Positions 11,225 through 22,078 of a stretch of 64,000 nucleotides of DNA are shown in pieces; position 1 is the first letter of the stretch, and every line of letters begins with the position of its first letter. A program made the position numbers and the translations under genes. This stretch comes from Posidonia oceanica (taxonomy: Eukaryota > Streptophyta > Magnoliopsida > Alismatales > Posidoniaceae). Below the pieces are notes generated by a model, which was not told the origin of the DNA, searched no databases, and saw only the letters and a program-made list of their open reading frames with translations. The DNA is taken from the NCBI GenBank assembly GCA_037176725.1, contig JAZBRS010000077.1:8556001-8620000 (forward strand). Direction: 5' to 3'.

Positions 11225-11834
11225 TGCCGGCCGATAAGTCTGATATCTTATCATCTCTCTCCCTCTGCCGGCCGATAAATCCGATATCTTATCATTCCTT
11301 CATCCCCTCTTTGCCGGTCGATAAGTCTGATATCTTATCATTCTATTCTTTTATTCATTTGCCGGTCGATAAGTCTGATATCTTATCATCTCTTTCCCTT
11401 TGCCGGCCGATAAGTCCGATATCTTATCATTCCTTTATCCCCTCTTTGCCGGCCGATAAGTCCGATATCTTATTATTCTATTCTTTTATTCATTTGCAGG
11501 TTGATAAGTCCGATATCTTATCATCTCTTTCCCTTTGCCGGCCGATAAGTTTGATATCTTATCATTCCTTCATCCCCTCTTTGCCGACCGATAAGTCCGA
11601 TATCTTATCACTCCATTCTTTTATTCATTTGCCGGCCGATAAGTCCGATATCTTATCATCTCTTTCCCTTTGCCGGCCGATAAGTCCGATATCTTATCAT
11701 TCCTTCGTCCCCTCTTTGCCGGTCGATAAGTCCGATATCTTATCATTCTATTCTTTTATTCATTTGCCGGCCGATAAGTCCACGATCTTATCACCCCTTT
11801 CCCTTTGCCAGCCGATAAGTCCGATATCTTATCA
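11225..11834 (+). repeat. Array of GATAAG...CTTATC hairpin units (family C), Element 1
   Basis: About 14 copies of GCCGGCCGATAAGTCCGATA followed by TCTTATC, spaced 41-48 bp apart, with three alternating spacers giving a higher-order period of about 135 bp. Each unit is a 20-nt inverted repeat (GATAAG, 8 nt, CTTATC). A frame is open through the array (11224-12120) with a monotonous Asp/Ile/Ser/Leu product; I treat it as non-coding. Confidence 0.85.
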
Positions 11835-12012
11835 ATCTTTTTCTTATCAAACTTTCAATCAATCAATCACTCTTTTTCTTATCAAACTTTCAATCAATCA
11901 ATCCCTATTTTTCTTATCAATCATCAATCAATCACTCAATCCCTCTTTTTCTTATCAATCATCAATCAATCAATCAATCCCTCTTTTCCTTATCAATCAA
12001 TCAATCAATCAA
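11835..12012 (+). repeat. TTCTTATCAA / TCAATCAATC low-complexity repeat
   Basis: Imperfect repeats of about 35-45 bp built from CTTATCAAACTTTC and (TCAA)n between arrays C and B. No coding meaning is apparent. Confidence 0.7.
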
Positions 12013-13020
12013 GCACTGCTCTTTTCGGTTGATAGGACCGTAAACTATCATCTTGGGCTGGTGTCTTATCTAGCCCGCAGTTGTGTTATACAGCTGACAC
12101 CCAGTAACTGTCCCTCGTAATTGCACTTTCCGGTTGATAGGACCGTAAACTATCATTCTCTGGCTGATGATCCAAAACTCATCCTTGGATGATATCCAAA
12201 ACTATCACTTGCAATTACATTATACGGTTGATATCCAGTAACTATCCCTTGCAATTGCACTTTCCAGTTGATAGGACCGTAAACTATCGCTCCCGGTTGA
12301 TAGGCCCGTAAACTATCACTTCCGGTTGATAGGAGCGTAAACTATCACTTGCAATTGCATTATACGGCTGATAACCAGTAACTATCCCTCATGATTGCGC
12401 TTTCTGGTTGATAGGTCTGAAAACTATCGCTTCCAGTTGATAGGTTCGTAAACTATCGCTCCTGGTTGATAGGTCTGTAAACTATCGCTTCCGGTTGATA
12501 GGTCTGTAAACTATCGCTTCCGGTTGATAGGACCGTAAACTATCGCTGCACCAATCATGTTATACGGCTGATATCCAGTAACTATCACTCGCAAATGCCC
12601 TTTTCGGTTGATAGGACCGTAAACTATCGCTCCCGGTTGATAGGCCCGTAAACTATCGCTTCTGGTTGATAGGACCGTAAACTATCATTCTCTGGCATTT
12701 GCGTTATATGGCTAATATCCAGTAACTATCACACATGGATTGTGCTTCTGGTTGATAGGACCGTAAACTATCGCTCTTGGTTGATAGGCTCGTCAACTAT
12801 CGCTCCCGGTTGATAGGCCCGTAAACTATCGCTTTCGGTTGATAGGACCGTAAACTATCCTACACAATCATGTTTTACGGTTGATATCCAGTAACTATCA
12901 CTCACAACTGCTTCTGGTTGATAGGCCTGTAAACTATCGCTTCCAGTTGATAGGTCTGTAAACTATCGCTTCCGGTTGATAGGTCCGTAAACTATCGCTT
13001 CCGGTTGATAGGATTGTACT
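12013..13020 (+). repeat. Array of GATAG...CTATC hairpin units (family B), Element 1
   Basis: About 21 units of GGTTGATAGGACCGTAAACT ATCGC type at roughly 29-bp spacing, in blocks separated by six or so longer units containing GATATCCAGTAACTATC. Each is a small inverted repeat: GATAG/CTATC or GATA/TATC around a 9-nt loop. One unit near 12098 reads GACA...TGTC around a related loop, a paired change. The antisense counterpart in Element 3 is at 50687-51720. Confidence 0.87.
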
Positions 13021-13568
13021 ATCTGGCCGATAAGCCCGACACCTTATCACCCTCTTCGCACGACTTTGTCCCAGGAAGGCAAAGTCCCGCATCCCCTTGC
13101 GATAGGAGAGTCAGCCTCTCTCCCCTCGCACACTTTTTGCTAGCTTGTTCCCTGGGTGGGGACAAGCTGCACTTTTCTTTCTCACCTTGTCGCGCAAGTT
13201 TGGCCTGCCTGCCGGGTCTTTGCGCCACATCACGTTTCTCTTTTGGCATTCTTCTGTTGCATCATCTTTGCACTTTCCTTTTCTAGCACTGCATACTAGT
13301 CCAGCATCATCATCATCCTGCGCTGCATTAGCATTCTTAGCTGTACTAACTTTTGCGCTAACATTTGCATTGCATTTGCATTAGCATGCATTGCATACAT
13401 TGCATCTCATCCATCTGCACCTGCACTTTGCATTGCGGCAATGAGCTACGACTTTTGGTGCATCCGTCGAATAAGTAACTCACGCCAATAGCAATCTTCT
13501 GCTCCCGTCGGTCAGATAGGGTGTCTTGTCAACCCTGAGCAGCAGCCTTGCTTCGCTTGACCTCGCTC
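13021..13568 (+). other. Spacer between hairpin arrays and polypurine tract, Element 1
   Basis: It holds one last family-C-like unit (GATAAG...CTTATC, about 13030-13050) and CATTTGCATTGCATTTGC-type short repeats (13355-13440). The following GC-richer stretch is also present, inverted, in Element 3 (50133-50680). No convincing gene. Confidence 0.6.
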
Positions 13569-13577
13569 AGGGAGGGG
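13569..13577 (+). promoter_or_regulatory. Polypurine tract of Element 1
   Basis: AGGGAGGGG followed by CATC lies immediately before the LTR start at 13582. The same string in inverted orientation precedes the 3' LTR of Element 3. In LTR retrotransposons this RNase H-resistant purine run primes plus-strand DNA synthesis. The four-base CATC gap to the LTR is conserved in both elements. Confidence 0.85.
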
Positions 13578-16500
13578 CATCTGTTGACACCCCATTTTGA
13601 CAGGCTTGATCAATTGGAATCTCCTGGTAGCTTCTGGATTCAAATCTAGGTCCAAACCTACACAATCCTTTTCATCCTTTTCTCCAAAACTAGCCCAAAC
13701 TTAACCTAGAATTACATCCCTTTCCCAAGCCCAAAAAACTACCCAGAACCATAGGAAAACTCACCATTCCCAACATAACAAACCTACCCAAAAACCCTCA
13801 AAATTTCAAACCAAAACCACTCCCAAAAACCCTAGAAAACCTAGGTAAAACTACCCCTTTTCTACACCTCAAAACCCTTCCAAAACTTTCCCAAAACTAA
13901 ACCCAAACCCTAGGTCCAACACTAGAGATCCTAGGCCACACACTCCCCAAATTTCACCTCTTTTCGAGACCTCTAACCCCTCCATTTACCCAAATTATCC
14001 TTTTCTCTCTCTTGGATTATTCTTTTCTCTCTCCTCTCTCTCTCTAGATTATCCTCCTTCTTTTCCCCCATTCTCTCCCTTCTTCTTGCCTGGCTGTGGG
14101 CCCCCCTTGTGCTTCTATCTCTTCTGAATCTTATTTATATTTTTATCTTATTTTTAGCATTTTCTTTGGCTTTCAAAAAATTATTTTCTCTCCACTCCTC
14201 TCTTTCATCTTTACTCCATTTCTCCCTTTTCTTCTTCCTTGTCCTCTTCTTTTCCTTTCTTTTACTAAATCCCTAAAAAAATCCTTATAAACCCTTAAAA
14301 ACTCTAAAACAAAAGAAAAACAAACCAAAACCCTAAAAGAAATAATTAAAAACTTAAACAAACCATTAAAAACCAAAAACCTAACTAAATCTAGCTAAAA
14401 TGGAAAAATAAGAATGCAACTTAAAAATGCAAAACAAACAAAAAGAAAATGATGTAAAATCAAGGAAAAAACCAAAATGTAATCAAAACAAATAAAAGTA
14501 AAAATCCTATGAAAAACAATCAAGAAAACAAATCCTAAAAGAAAGAAAACACTTAAGAAATGCAAGGGCTAGTAATTAAGAAAGAAAAACTTAACTTAAC
14601 AATTCTAAAAGAAACAATTCGAAAACTTAATTAAAAAATAAAAACAAACAATAAAAAATCTAAGAACACTTAATTAAAAACTTAACAAGAAAACCTAACC
14701 TAAGAAATATTAAAATCAACAAACAAAATCAAATCTAATAGGAAAGTTAAACAAAACCCTAAAAAGATTAAAATCAAAAGCCAAAACTCACTCTAATTAA
14801 TCTAAAAACAAACTTTAAAAAATCCTAATTAACATCCCAAGTATTTAACAAGAAAAACATAATTAAAAAACAACTTAAAAGAATTAACAAACATTTAAAC
14901 AAAATCAAAAACAAAGAAAACCCTAAAAAACCCTAATCAAAACTAAATCTCTTTAAACCTGATTAACTAATTAAAAACAACCATTAAAAAACTTAATCAA
15001 AGTCCTAACTTCAAGCACAACTATTCTAAAAACCTTTTCTATTTTTATTTTATTTTTATCTTTTTTATTTCCTTCTTCTTTCCCCTCTTCTTTTCCCTTT
15101 CTTCCTTTCTTCCTTTCTTTCTATTTTTTCTTTCTTCTCTTCCTAGGCCCAGTCCGGCCCGTTCCCCTCCTTCCCTTTTTCTTTCTTTCTTTTTTTCTTT
15201 TCCTTCGCAGCCCGGTCCACAGTCCACAGCCTTCTTCCTCCTCTTCCCTCCATCTCCTTCTTCTTCTTCCTCCACAGTTCCTCCCGCCAGTCTCCCTCTC
15301 CTCTTCAAATTTGATTTCTCTTCTCCCTCCCGATCACCTCAGCCTCTAGCTCATCTCCACCTCTCTCGTGTCTCAGTAGCTTCTCCGAGGGGCATTAATT
15401 GCCATCACCTCCGGCCGTCCTTCCTCTGTAGCAGCAGCCTCCCGCCGGTGGAATTCGAATTCCACTGCGCACTTCTCCTCCCCAGCAGCTGCCTAAAACC
15501 CCCAGCAACCTCCTCCTTCATCGCCTTTTGGTCGTCCGAGAGAGAAAGAGCATCCAGAGCCCAGAAGCCACCCCGATTCTCCCTCTCTTCCTCTACAAAT
15601 TCTGCAACTCTTCTTCCTCTTCCTTCCCGTCTGAACCAGAGCCCAAAACAGCCTCAAACTTCTCCCAATTTCGTCCCCAAATCCACCCAAACAACCGCCA
15701 TTTCAGGCCTTCCTTCCACGCCCCGAACCACCTCTAAATCACCCTCCATCACCCTGAAAACCCAACAGAACCCAACACCCCCTCCTCTCAAAATTCCGAG
15801 CACACCAGACCACCAAATCCCTCCAAACTCCACCTAGCAACTCACCAGAATCCCACCTTCCAAACCCACCTGAGCTTCAGTTCTAACCCGCACCACAGCC
15901 GGAGCCATCCACCACAAACACCTCTGCCCATTTCTTCCAGAAAATCAACCCAGCAGCCCTCTCCTTCTCCAAGCCTCCACTGACCCTCCTGAGCATCCAG
16001 AAACACTCACGAACCCTCCAGAAGCTCGCCGGCATCCTCCTCTTGATCTGAAGGGTAGCAGACACTCCTATCCACCTCCGGCTGCTTCTTGAGCACCCAC
16101 TGAAGCTAAGTCCTTCTCCGGGCTGCGAAGCTTCGTTCCAGACGTCCAAGAAGCTCCGGAGTACTCCACTGATCCATTGCCAGCACTCCCGAGCCGACGA
16201 CAAGCTCTGCAACAGCCGGACGATCTCCGCCGACGATCACTGAAGCACCAGAGGTCGGGGGGACTTCTCAGCCGCGGAATCAGGTACCACTCCTCCCTTG
16301 TAGTTTAGTTTTTCTCCTCTCGTGCTTTTCCGCCTTTTAGTTTAGTGTTTCCTCCCCTCTTCCGCCGAGTCGTCGCAGCCGTCGTCTCGTCTTCTCCGGC
16401 GAGCTTTGCGACTGGAATCGTCGCTCCGGTAGCAGAACTCGCATCCAAGGATCGCCCGAGCTCGACACCGACTCCAGGATCACTCCAGTGGCTTCAGAAT

Positions 16501-17175
16501 GCCACGACGACGCTCCGATCATCTTCCCTACCACCGAGCAGGTCTGCAGAGCTCCGTCCAGCTCTCCGGCCTGCTCCAGGCAGCACCAAACCGTGCCAAC
16601 GCCGCTCCGAGCTCCGCCCGCCTCCGGAGAACATCGCTGACCGACCAGCGCTTCCTCAGCCCCCCTTCTCCGGCATCCATGGCCACTAGAAGCTTCTGCT
16701 ACAGTGACCATGGCCGCTAGCTTTTTACTGTAGTGATATTTTTCTATTAGTTAGCTATTTTGTTATTAAATTGCATTTTCAATCCCAGTTTTTGCTTTAT
16801 TACATTCTGGTCCTGCCTCTGTTTAAGATTCATTTAATTCCAAATTTAAATCTTATTAAATTGCATGAAAAACTTAAAAAACTGCCTAATTGCATGTTGG
16901 TCCTTCTGCTGTGTTTTCTTTTAATGTTTATTTTAGTTCAGGCCCTCTGGTTTTCCATTTTTGCATGTTAGTCCTTCAATCAATAATCTGATTTAATGCT
17001 TATATTTTACCTTAGTAAATTGCATTTTTAAACCCTATTGTTTCCCGCATTTGCACTTTAGTCCTCTGTTCTATTAACTTATGCATTTATTTTTCAATTT
17101 TTCTTACTGCATTGCATCATTTCCCCCATACTTTCTGATTTTTGCATATAGGTCCTTCATTAATGCACAGCATAC

Positions 17176-17359
17176 ATTTAAATGCATATTTTTGCTTATA
17201 AAATTGCATTTTAGACCCTACATGTTTTAAAAATTGCATATAGGTCCTCTGCATGCTCGTAAAACTCATTTAAATGCATATTTTTGCTTATAAAATTGCA
17301 TTTTAGACCCTGCATATTTAAAAAATTGTATATAGGTCCTCTGTTTGCATTCTCAGACC
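17176..17359 (+). repeat. 92-bp tandem duplication in the LTR
   Basis: Two adjacent copies begin ATTTAAATGCATATTTTTGC (17176 and 17268). A third, degenerate copy follows to about 17450. The TTGCATATAGGTCC phrase inside it recurs through the T-rich LTR zone. Confidence 0.75.
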
Positions 17360-18365
17360 ATTTAAGACCACTATTTTGCTTACAAAATTGCATTTCAACC
17401 CTTGCATGTTTCCAAATTGCATGTTAATCCCCTATATGATTTCAAAACTTATCCTAATGCATGTTTACCTTGTAAAATTGCATTTTGAACCCTGTATTTT
17501 GCAAAAACCTTGCATAAAAGCCCCTAACTTTTCAAAATCTTTGCATATAGACCCCCACTTTTTCAAAAATTGCACATAAGTTCCCAAGTTTTCTGAAAAA
17601 TCATCCTTAGGTCTTTTCTTGCATTTCTGCATGCATTACAGTCATGCATCTTTGCATTTAGCATTTCTGCATACACTTAAGCATTCCTAGCTCCCATTTG
17701 CATGGGAGGACCAGTTTTGCACATCCCTAGGACCTCCTGTACACCTAGATCCATTCTCCTCCTCTGTTCTGGCCCCTCTGCCTTGAAGCTGGGATATCTT
17801 CAGATCCGGCCGTTGGATCTTCTCAACCAAGCTACCTGGATGACCCCGGCGGAGCGCTCTTTAGCATGGACCAAGTAGTTCTCGGATCAGGCTTCAGATT
17901 TCCAAGGTAAGTCCTCCTTAACCCCTGCACAGCATTCATTTGCATACCATTTGCATTGCAAGCATTGTTTTTGCTTTCTGATTTCTTGAGCATATAGATT
18001 AGGACTTCCTCTTCTTATCTATCAACACTGTCTCCTCTTTTCGCATACTCCCAGTGCTTTGTGTTGCGTTTCCCCTGATTCACCACTAATTGCGACTTTC
18101 TCCCCCTTTTCCACGATCCAATCGCATCGCGAGCTTTTGGCAGCGTGCGAGACACATCGTGGGACACTTTGGTGGGAAACAGTCACAAAACAGTGGTAAT
18201 CCCTCCATTTGCTTCTCTTCCCCTTTGTAGGTCTTCACACCTACTTTGTGAGGTCCTTAAACAATGTCTGTTCTCATACACGCACTATTTGTCTCCCATT
18301 TTGCTTCTCCTGTCCTTTCTCTTTGCATTTGTATCTGCATGGCTTTGTCGATGTTTTATTTCGCC

Positions 18366-18735
18366 TACTTTGGCACCATTTTGCGTGTCCACTTCGTCTT
18401 TGTCACCGTTGTGCGTGCCCACTTCGTCTTTGTCACCGTTTTGCATGCCCGTTTTGCTTTTGGCACCGTTTTGCGTGCCTGCTTCGTCTTTGGCACCGTT
18501 TTGCATGCCCACTTTGCCTTTGGCACCGTTTTACGTGCCTGCTTCGCATTTGGCACTGTTTCGCGTGCCTGCTTTGTTTTCTTGCACTGTTTTGCATGCT
18601 GGCTTTGCTTTCTCGCACCATTTCGCACGCTGCTTTGTTTTCTGCCCTGTTTCGCATGCTGCTTTGTTTTTTTGCACCATTTCGTGTGCCACTTCTGTCT
18701 CTCGCATCGTTTTGCATGTCTTATGCCGTTTTCTC
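18366..18735 (+). repeat. 30-bp tandem array (CACCGTTTTGCGTGCC) in the 3' LTR of Element 1
   Basis: About 12 units with an exact 30-bp period at first (18371-18550), then degenerating. A period of 30 keeps frames open on both strands and gives spurious Cys/Phe/Ala-rich or Lys/Gln-rich peptides. Confidence 0.85.
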
Positions 18736-19235
18736 TTACATGTCGCCTGCACTGCTTGGTTTTACCACCGTTTTGCTTTTTCGCTTGCATTTGCATATAG
18801 GGCAGTGATGCTTACTACTTGAGTTCTCACGAGCCAGGTTTCGACCGGTTCGAAACACAGACAGCGTTGCTGAGCACTTAGACTGCACGTTTACTTTCTT
18901 GCATTGCATCCCATCACTTAGAGCACACCTTCGAGCATTCATTCAGGCATTCATTGGCATTTAGGCATTCAAACCTGCATTTCCCAGCGTATGCGAGCGT
19001 AAGCCTAGAAAGACCGATTCTCGGGCGTGTCGGGGGTGCCTAACACCTTCCCCGCACGTAACAGGAGTCCTTGCCTAGTCATTTGGCCCGTAATGACCAT
19101 ATTGCCCTTATCCTAGGCATGAGTCATATCATTTGCATTCATTTGTTTTTGTTTTCCTTTGCATTGCATCTTTTGGTTGGTTTTGCGTGTTAACTCACGC
19201 ATTTCCCCGATTTTCCTTGTCTTCCGATAATAGAC

Positions 19236-19248
19236 ACGGTGGCGACTC
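19236..19248 (+). other. PBS-like GGTGGCGACTCTG motif inside the LTR
   Basis: The string matches the beginning of the usual Tat/Ogre primer-binding site but lies about 170 bp before the LTR end. It is present in every LTR here: about 59448 (+), 30470 (-), 44782 (-) and 43508 (-). Confidence 0.65.
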
Positions 19249-19415
19249 TGAATTATCTTATCTTCTTCTTTTCTTATCTTTTCTCCTCTGTTTTAAGTGT
19301 TTTCGAGTTGAGCCCTCTTCCTCGGACATAGCCGCATATAGTGAGCCTGATTCTGATCGGTGCACGCAAGCTTCTAGCAGTGTGCATGGACGATCTGAAC
19401 ACTGGGATTACTATA

Positions 19416-20045
19416 AATGGATGTGGGCTTTGGGTCTGCTATGTGATGAGTCGAAGGAGCAGGGTTAGACTGCACACCCCTATCTCTAGGGCCGGCTTTT
19501 GTCTTCGTCTTCTGTTCCTTTTGATGTGCCCTAGCCTAGATGTCTATTCTCACCTTTTGAACTCACATCCTAGCATTTTTTCTCCCTCAGAGGTGTATGT
19601 CCTTACGAGTTTAGGCGATTCACCTGTCCTGATTGATGGTGGCTCCCTCACTAGCTAAAGCATCTGAGTAGTGCCAGGTGAGGCAAGGTGGACTCTTTCC
19701 AGAGCAGGCAAGCACTTTCGATTTTCATCACCAGGCAGAAAATGGAATGCGCGATTCGAGAGATGGACAATGATGATTTGAAAAAGAGATGATGCATGGG
19801 GAGGATGAAATGCGATAGAGGATGTTGTTTGAAAAGATGACGATGATGATTTGAAAATGAAAGACGGTGTATGGAGAGGGTGAAGTGTGATAAGGATGTA
19901 TAAGGGAAAGACGGAAGAAGCATAAGCAAATGTACAGGAATAGAGGTAGAAGACAAGATAGAAGATGCGGGTATGATGAGAATGTAAGAAGCGAGAATGA
20001 AAATGTATTGGTGGGAGGAAGCGTCTGCAACGGGGCTGCCTTGGG
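19416..20045 (-). other. 3' untranslated start of Element 2, with conserved block
   Basis: 19416-19665 is the Element 2 copy of the conserved block found after pol in Elements 1 and 3. 19666-20045 is low-complexity GATGATGA-rich DNA like that after pol in the other elements. It breaks off at the Element 1 insertion. No gene. Confidence 0.65.
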
Positions 20046-21399
20046 CTACTGATAGTACTTCTTGAGGTAGCAGAGGTTGACGGGCTCAGACTGCTCAACC
20101 TGATCCATATCCTCAAGAGTTACAGTGCCGCCTGAAAAGATTTGCTTGACCACAAAGGGGCCACTCCAGTTAGGTCGGAATTTCCCTCGACCGTCAGGCA
20201 AGTGAATGGCGCACAGAACAAGGTCCCCTGTTTGGAAGCCTCTTGGCTGAACTTTCATCAAGTAAGACCTGGCCATTCTCTTTTGGTAGCAGTGAGCATT
20301 ACACATAGCTTGCAGCTTGTGCTCATCAATCAGATTCAGTTGGACGCAGCGGTCTTCGACCCATTCTGCTTCATCCAACTCAGCTTCGCGTAGGATCCAC
20401 AGTGAGGGGATCTCTACCTCGATAGGCAACACTGCTCCATGCTATACACCAGAGAGTATGGGGTGGCACCTGTTGAAGTGCGAATAGATGTCCTATACGC
20501 CCAGAGTGCGTAAGGAAGCTTGTCGTGCCAGTCCTTATGAGTTTCCGCCATCTTCTTTAGGATTTTGACAAGATTTTTGTTGGCGAACTCCACTGCACCG
20601 TTCATCTACGGCCGGTAAGGCAAGGATCTGTGGTGTTTGATACTGAAGTTCTGCAGATAGTCTTCGATCCTCTTAGTGATGAAATTTGTGCCATTATTAG
20701 ATATGATTGCATGTGGGACCCCGTACCGGGCTACGATATTGTTTCTGATGAACTTTTCTGTAGCTACGGCAGTCACTGTTTTGTAAGAGGTCGCTTCCAC
20801 CCACTTGGTGAAGTAATCAATCGCTACCAGAATGTAACGATGACCATTGGAAGTTGGAGGGTGGATGGCGCCAATGACATCAATCCCCCAAGTGGAGAAG
20901 GGCCACGGCGACGACATGCTGTGCAGTTCTTGAGGGGGCGCCCAGATAAAGTTGCCATGCACATGGCAGTTATGGCATCTACGCACAAACCGGCAGCAGT
21001 CAGCTTCCATAGTTAGCCAGTAGTATCCTTGCAGCATTATCTTCTTGGCTAGGAGGACGCCGTTCATGTGTGGGCCGCAGGTCCCTGCATGCACTTGAAG
21101 CATCAGCGCACCAGCCTCTGATTTGTTCAGGCAGCGCAGGAGCATCTGATTGTATGATCTCTTGTATAACTGTCCCGCCCCCAATACATACTTTGACGCC
21201 AGACACGTCAGAGTTCTCTTGTCTACTGCTGAGGTACTGGGTGGAAAGTTGCCAGATTCCAAGAAAGCTTTTATGTCTTGATACCAGGGCTGCTCCTCTG
21301 CTGTTGGATTTGCCTCTTCAATGCTCATACAGTGTGCAGGCTGCTCAATGCGAGTAACAGATACATCCACTGTGCTGTCTTCAGGTATGCTGAGCCAGG
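20046..21399 (-). pseudogene. pol: Integrase of Element 2
   Basis: It has the HHCC zinc domain, GIDVIGAI, ISNNGTNF (the second catalytic Asp is changed to Asn: ISNN instead of ISDN) and GAVEFANKN with the Glu. TAG at 20606 replaces CAG of Elements 1 and 3, and a one-base deletion near 20425 shifts the C-terminal 128 codons. It ends YLKKYYQ at TAG 20046. The Asp-to-Asn change alone would be expected to abolish strand transfer. Confidence 0.88.
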
Positions 21400-21960
21400 A
21401 CACCAAGGTTGCTAATGCATCTACATATGCGTTCCTTACTCGGTTCATGTATGTGAAGCGGATGCTTGCAAATTGCTCTATCAGCTTCAGCAGGTGTTCA
21501 TGATATGGCAGCAGCTTCGGATCTTTCGTCTTCCACTTGCCATTGACTTGAGAGATTACCAGCATAGCATCTCCATGCACCAGCAGCTTCTACACCTTAT
21601 GCTCGAGGGCGACATTCAGTCCTAGGATACATGTCTCGTACTCTGCTTCATTGTTGGTGCATTTGAAGGTCAACTTCCTGGAGAAGGGAATCATCTGTCC
21701 CTGAGGCGTTGTCAGCACTGTGCCTACGCCTTAGCCTTTCTTGTTTACGGCACCATCAAAGTATAACTGCCATTGCTCCTGATCTTCAGGGTCTTTGTCT
21801 TCAGAGTCCTCCATTGCAAACAGAATGTCTTCATCTGGAAACTGCGTCTGGAGTGGCTGATATTCAGGCAGTGGGAGATCAGCAAGATGGTCTGCCATAG
21901 CTTGGCCCTTCATAGACTTCTGAGTGACAAAGGTGATGTCGTACTAAGACAATAGCACCT
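21400..21960 (-). pseudogene. pol: Archaeal-type RNase H of Element 2
   Basis: The motif series YFDGA, NNEAEYE, HGDAM and NAYVDAL marks the second RNase H acquired by the Tat lineage, with D, E, D and D in order. Stops at 21955, at 21733-21735 (TAA) and at 21590-21592 (TAG) interrupt it. Confidence 0.85.
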
Positions 21961-22078
21961 GTCACTTAACACATCTGCCTACCATGGCCGGTTTTTGAAA
22001 GAGGAACTTGATAGGATCATGCCGGCATAAGAGCTGAACTGGGTATGCCATCATGTAGTGCCTTAGTTTTTGTGCAGC

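Larger units (their letters stand above)
4261..19415 (+). mobile_element. Element 1: giant Tat-lineage LTR retrotransposon, 5' part outside the window
   Basis: In order on the plus strand it holds: the end of the protease-RT linker and pol (4261-7938), a conserved 3' block (about 8262-8515), ORF2 (9431-10633), hairpin arrays (10880-13020), a polypurine tract (13569-13577) and a 3' LTR (13582-19415). Its 5' LTR, leader, gag and protease must lie left of the window, beyond LTR A, which is inserted into it. Its right end joins the 3' untranslated region of Element 2, which reads in the opposite direction. The expected target duplication is AATGG (19416-19420), because the uninterrupted homologous site in Element 3 reads TGTAATGG. 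The LTR terminus reads CTATA instead of CTACA. Confidence 0.9.
13582..19415 (+). mobile_element. 3' LTR of Element 1 (5,834 bp)
   Basis: It starts TGTTGACACCCC after the PPT and ends GGATTACTATA, matching GGATTACTACA in Element 2. Inside, in order: an A-rich, AAACCCTA-rich zone (13582-15050); a pyrimidine-rich tract (15050-15330); a GC-rich, CpG-containing zone (15330-16720); a T-rich zone dotted with TTGCAT motifs (16740-17700); a 30-bp repeat array (about 18366-18735); the block GTGTCGGGGGTGCCTAACAC (about 19027) shared by all copies; and a PBS-like GGTGGCGACTCT. The terminal 55 bases after GATCGG match Element 2 but not Element 3 or the solo LTR. Frames open in the GC-rich and 30-bp zones look like composition artefacts. 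Confidence 0.92.

Noticed and set aside
11224..12120. 298-codon frame over the GATAAG hairpin array
   Set aside because: The peptide is a translation of the DNA repeat with no conservation outside the array, and the antisense counterpart in Element 3 is not kept as a frame.
11225..13020. CRISPR-like array of short palindromic repeats
   Set aside because: The DNA is clearly a plant retrotransposon. Spacers are themselves repetitive and no cas genes occur.
13800..15000. Telomere-like AAACCCTA motifs
   Set aside because: Motifs are scattered in A-rich LTR sequence and not arranged as tandem heptamers.
15448..16711. Possible genes in the GC-rich LTR zone (also 33135-34448, 47317-48380 and 55679-56557)
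   Set aside because: Frames are short, Pro/Ser/Arg-rich and not maintained between LTR copies. GC content alone explains their length.
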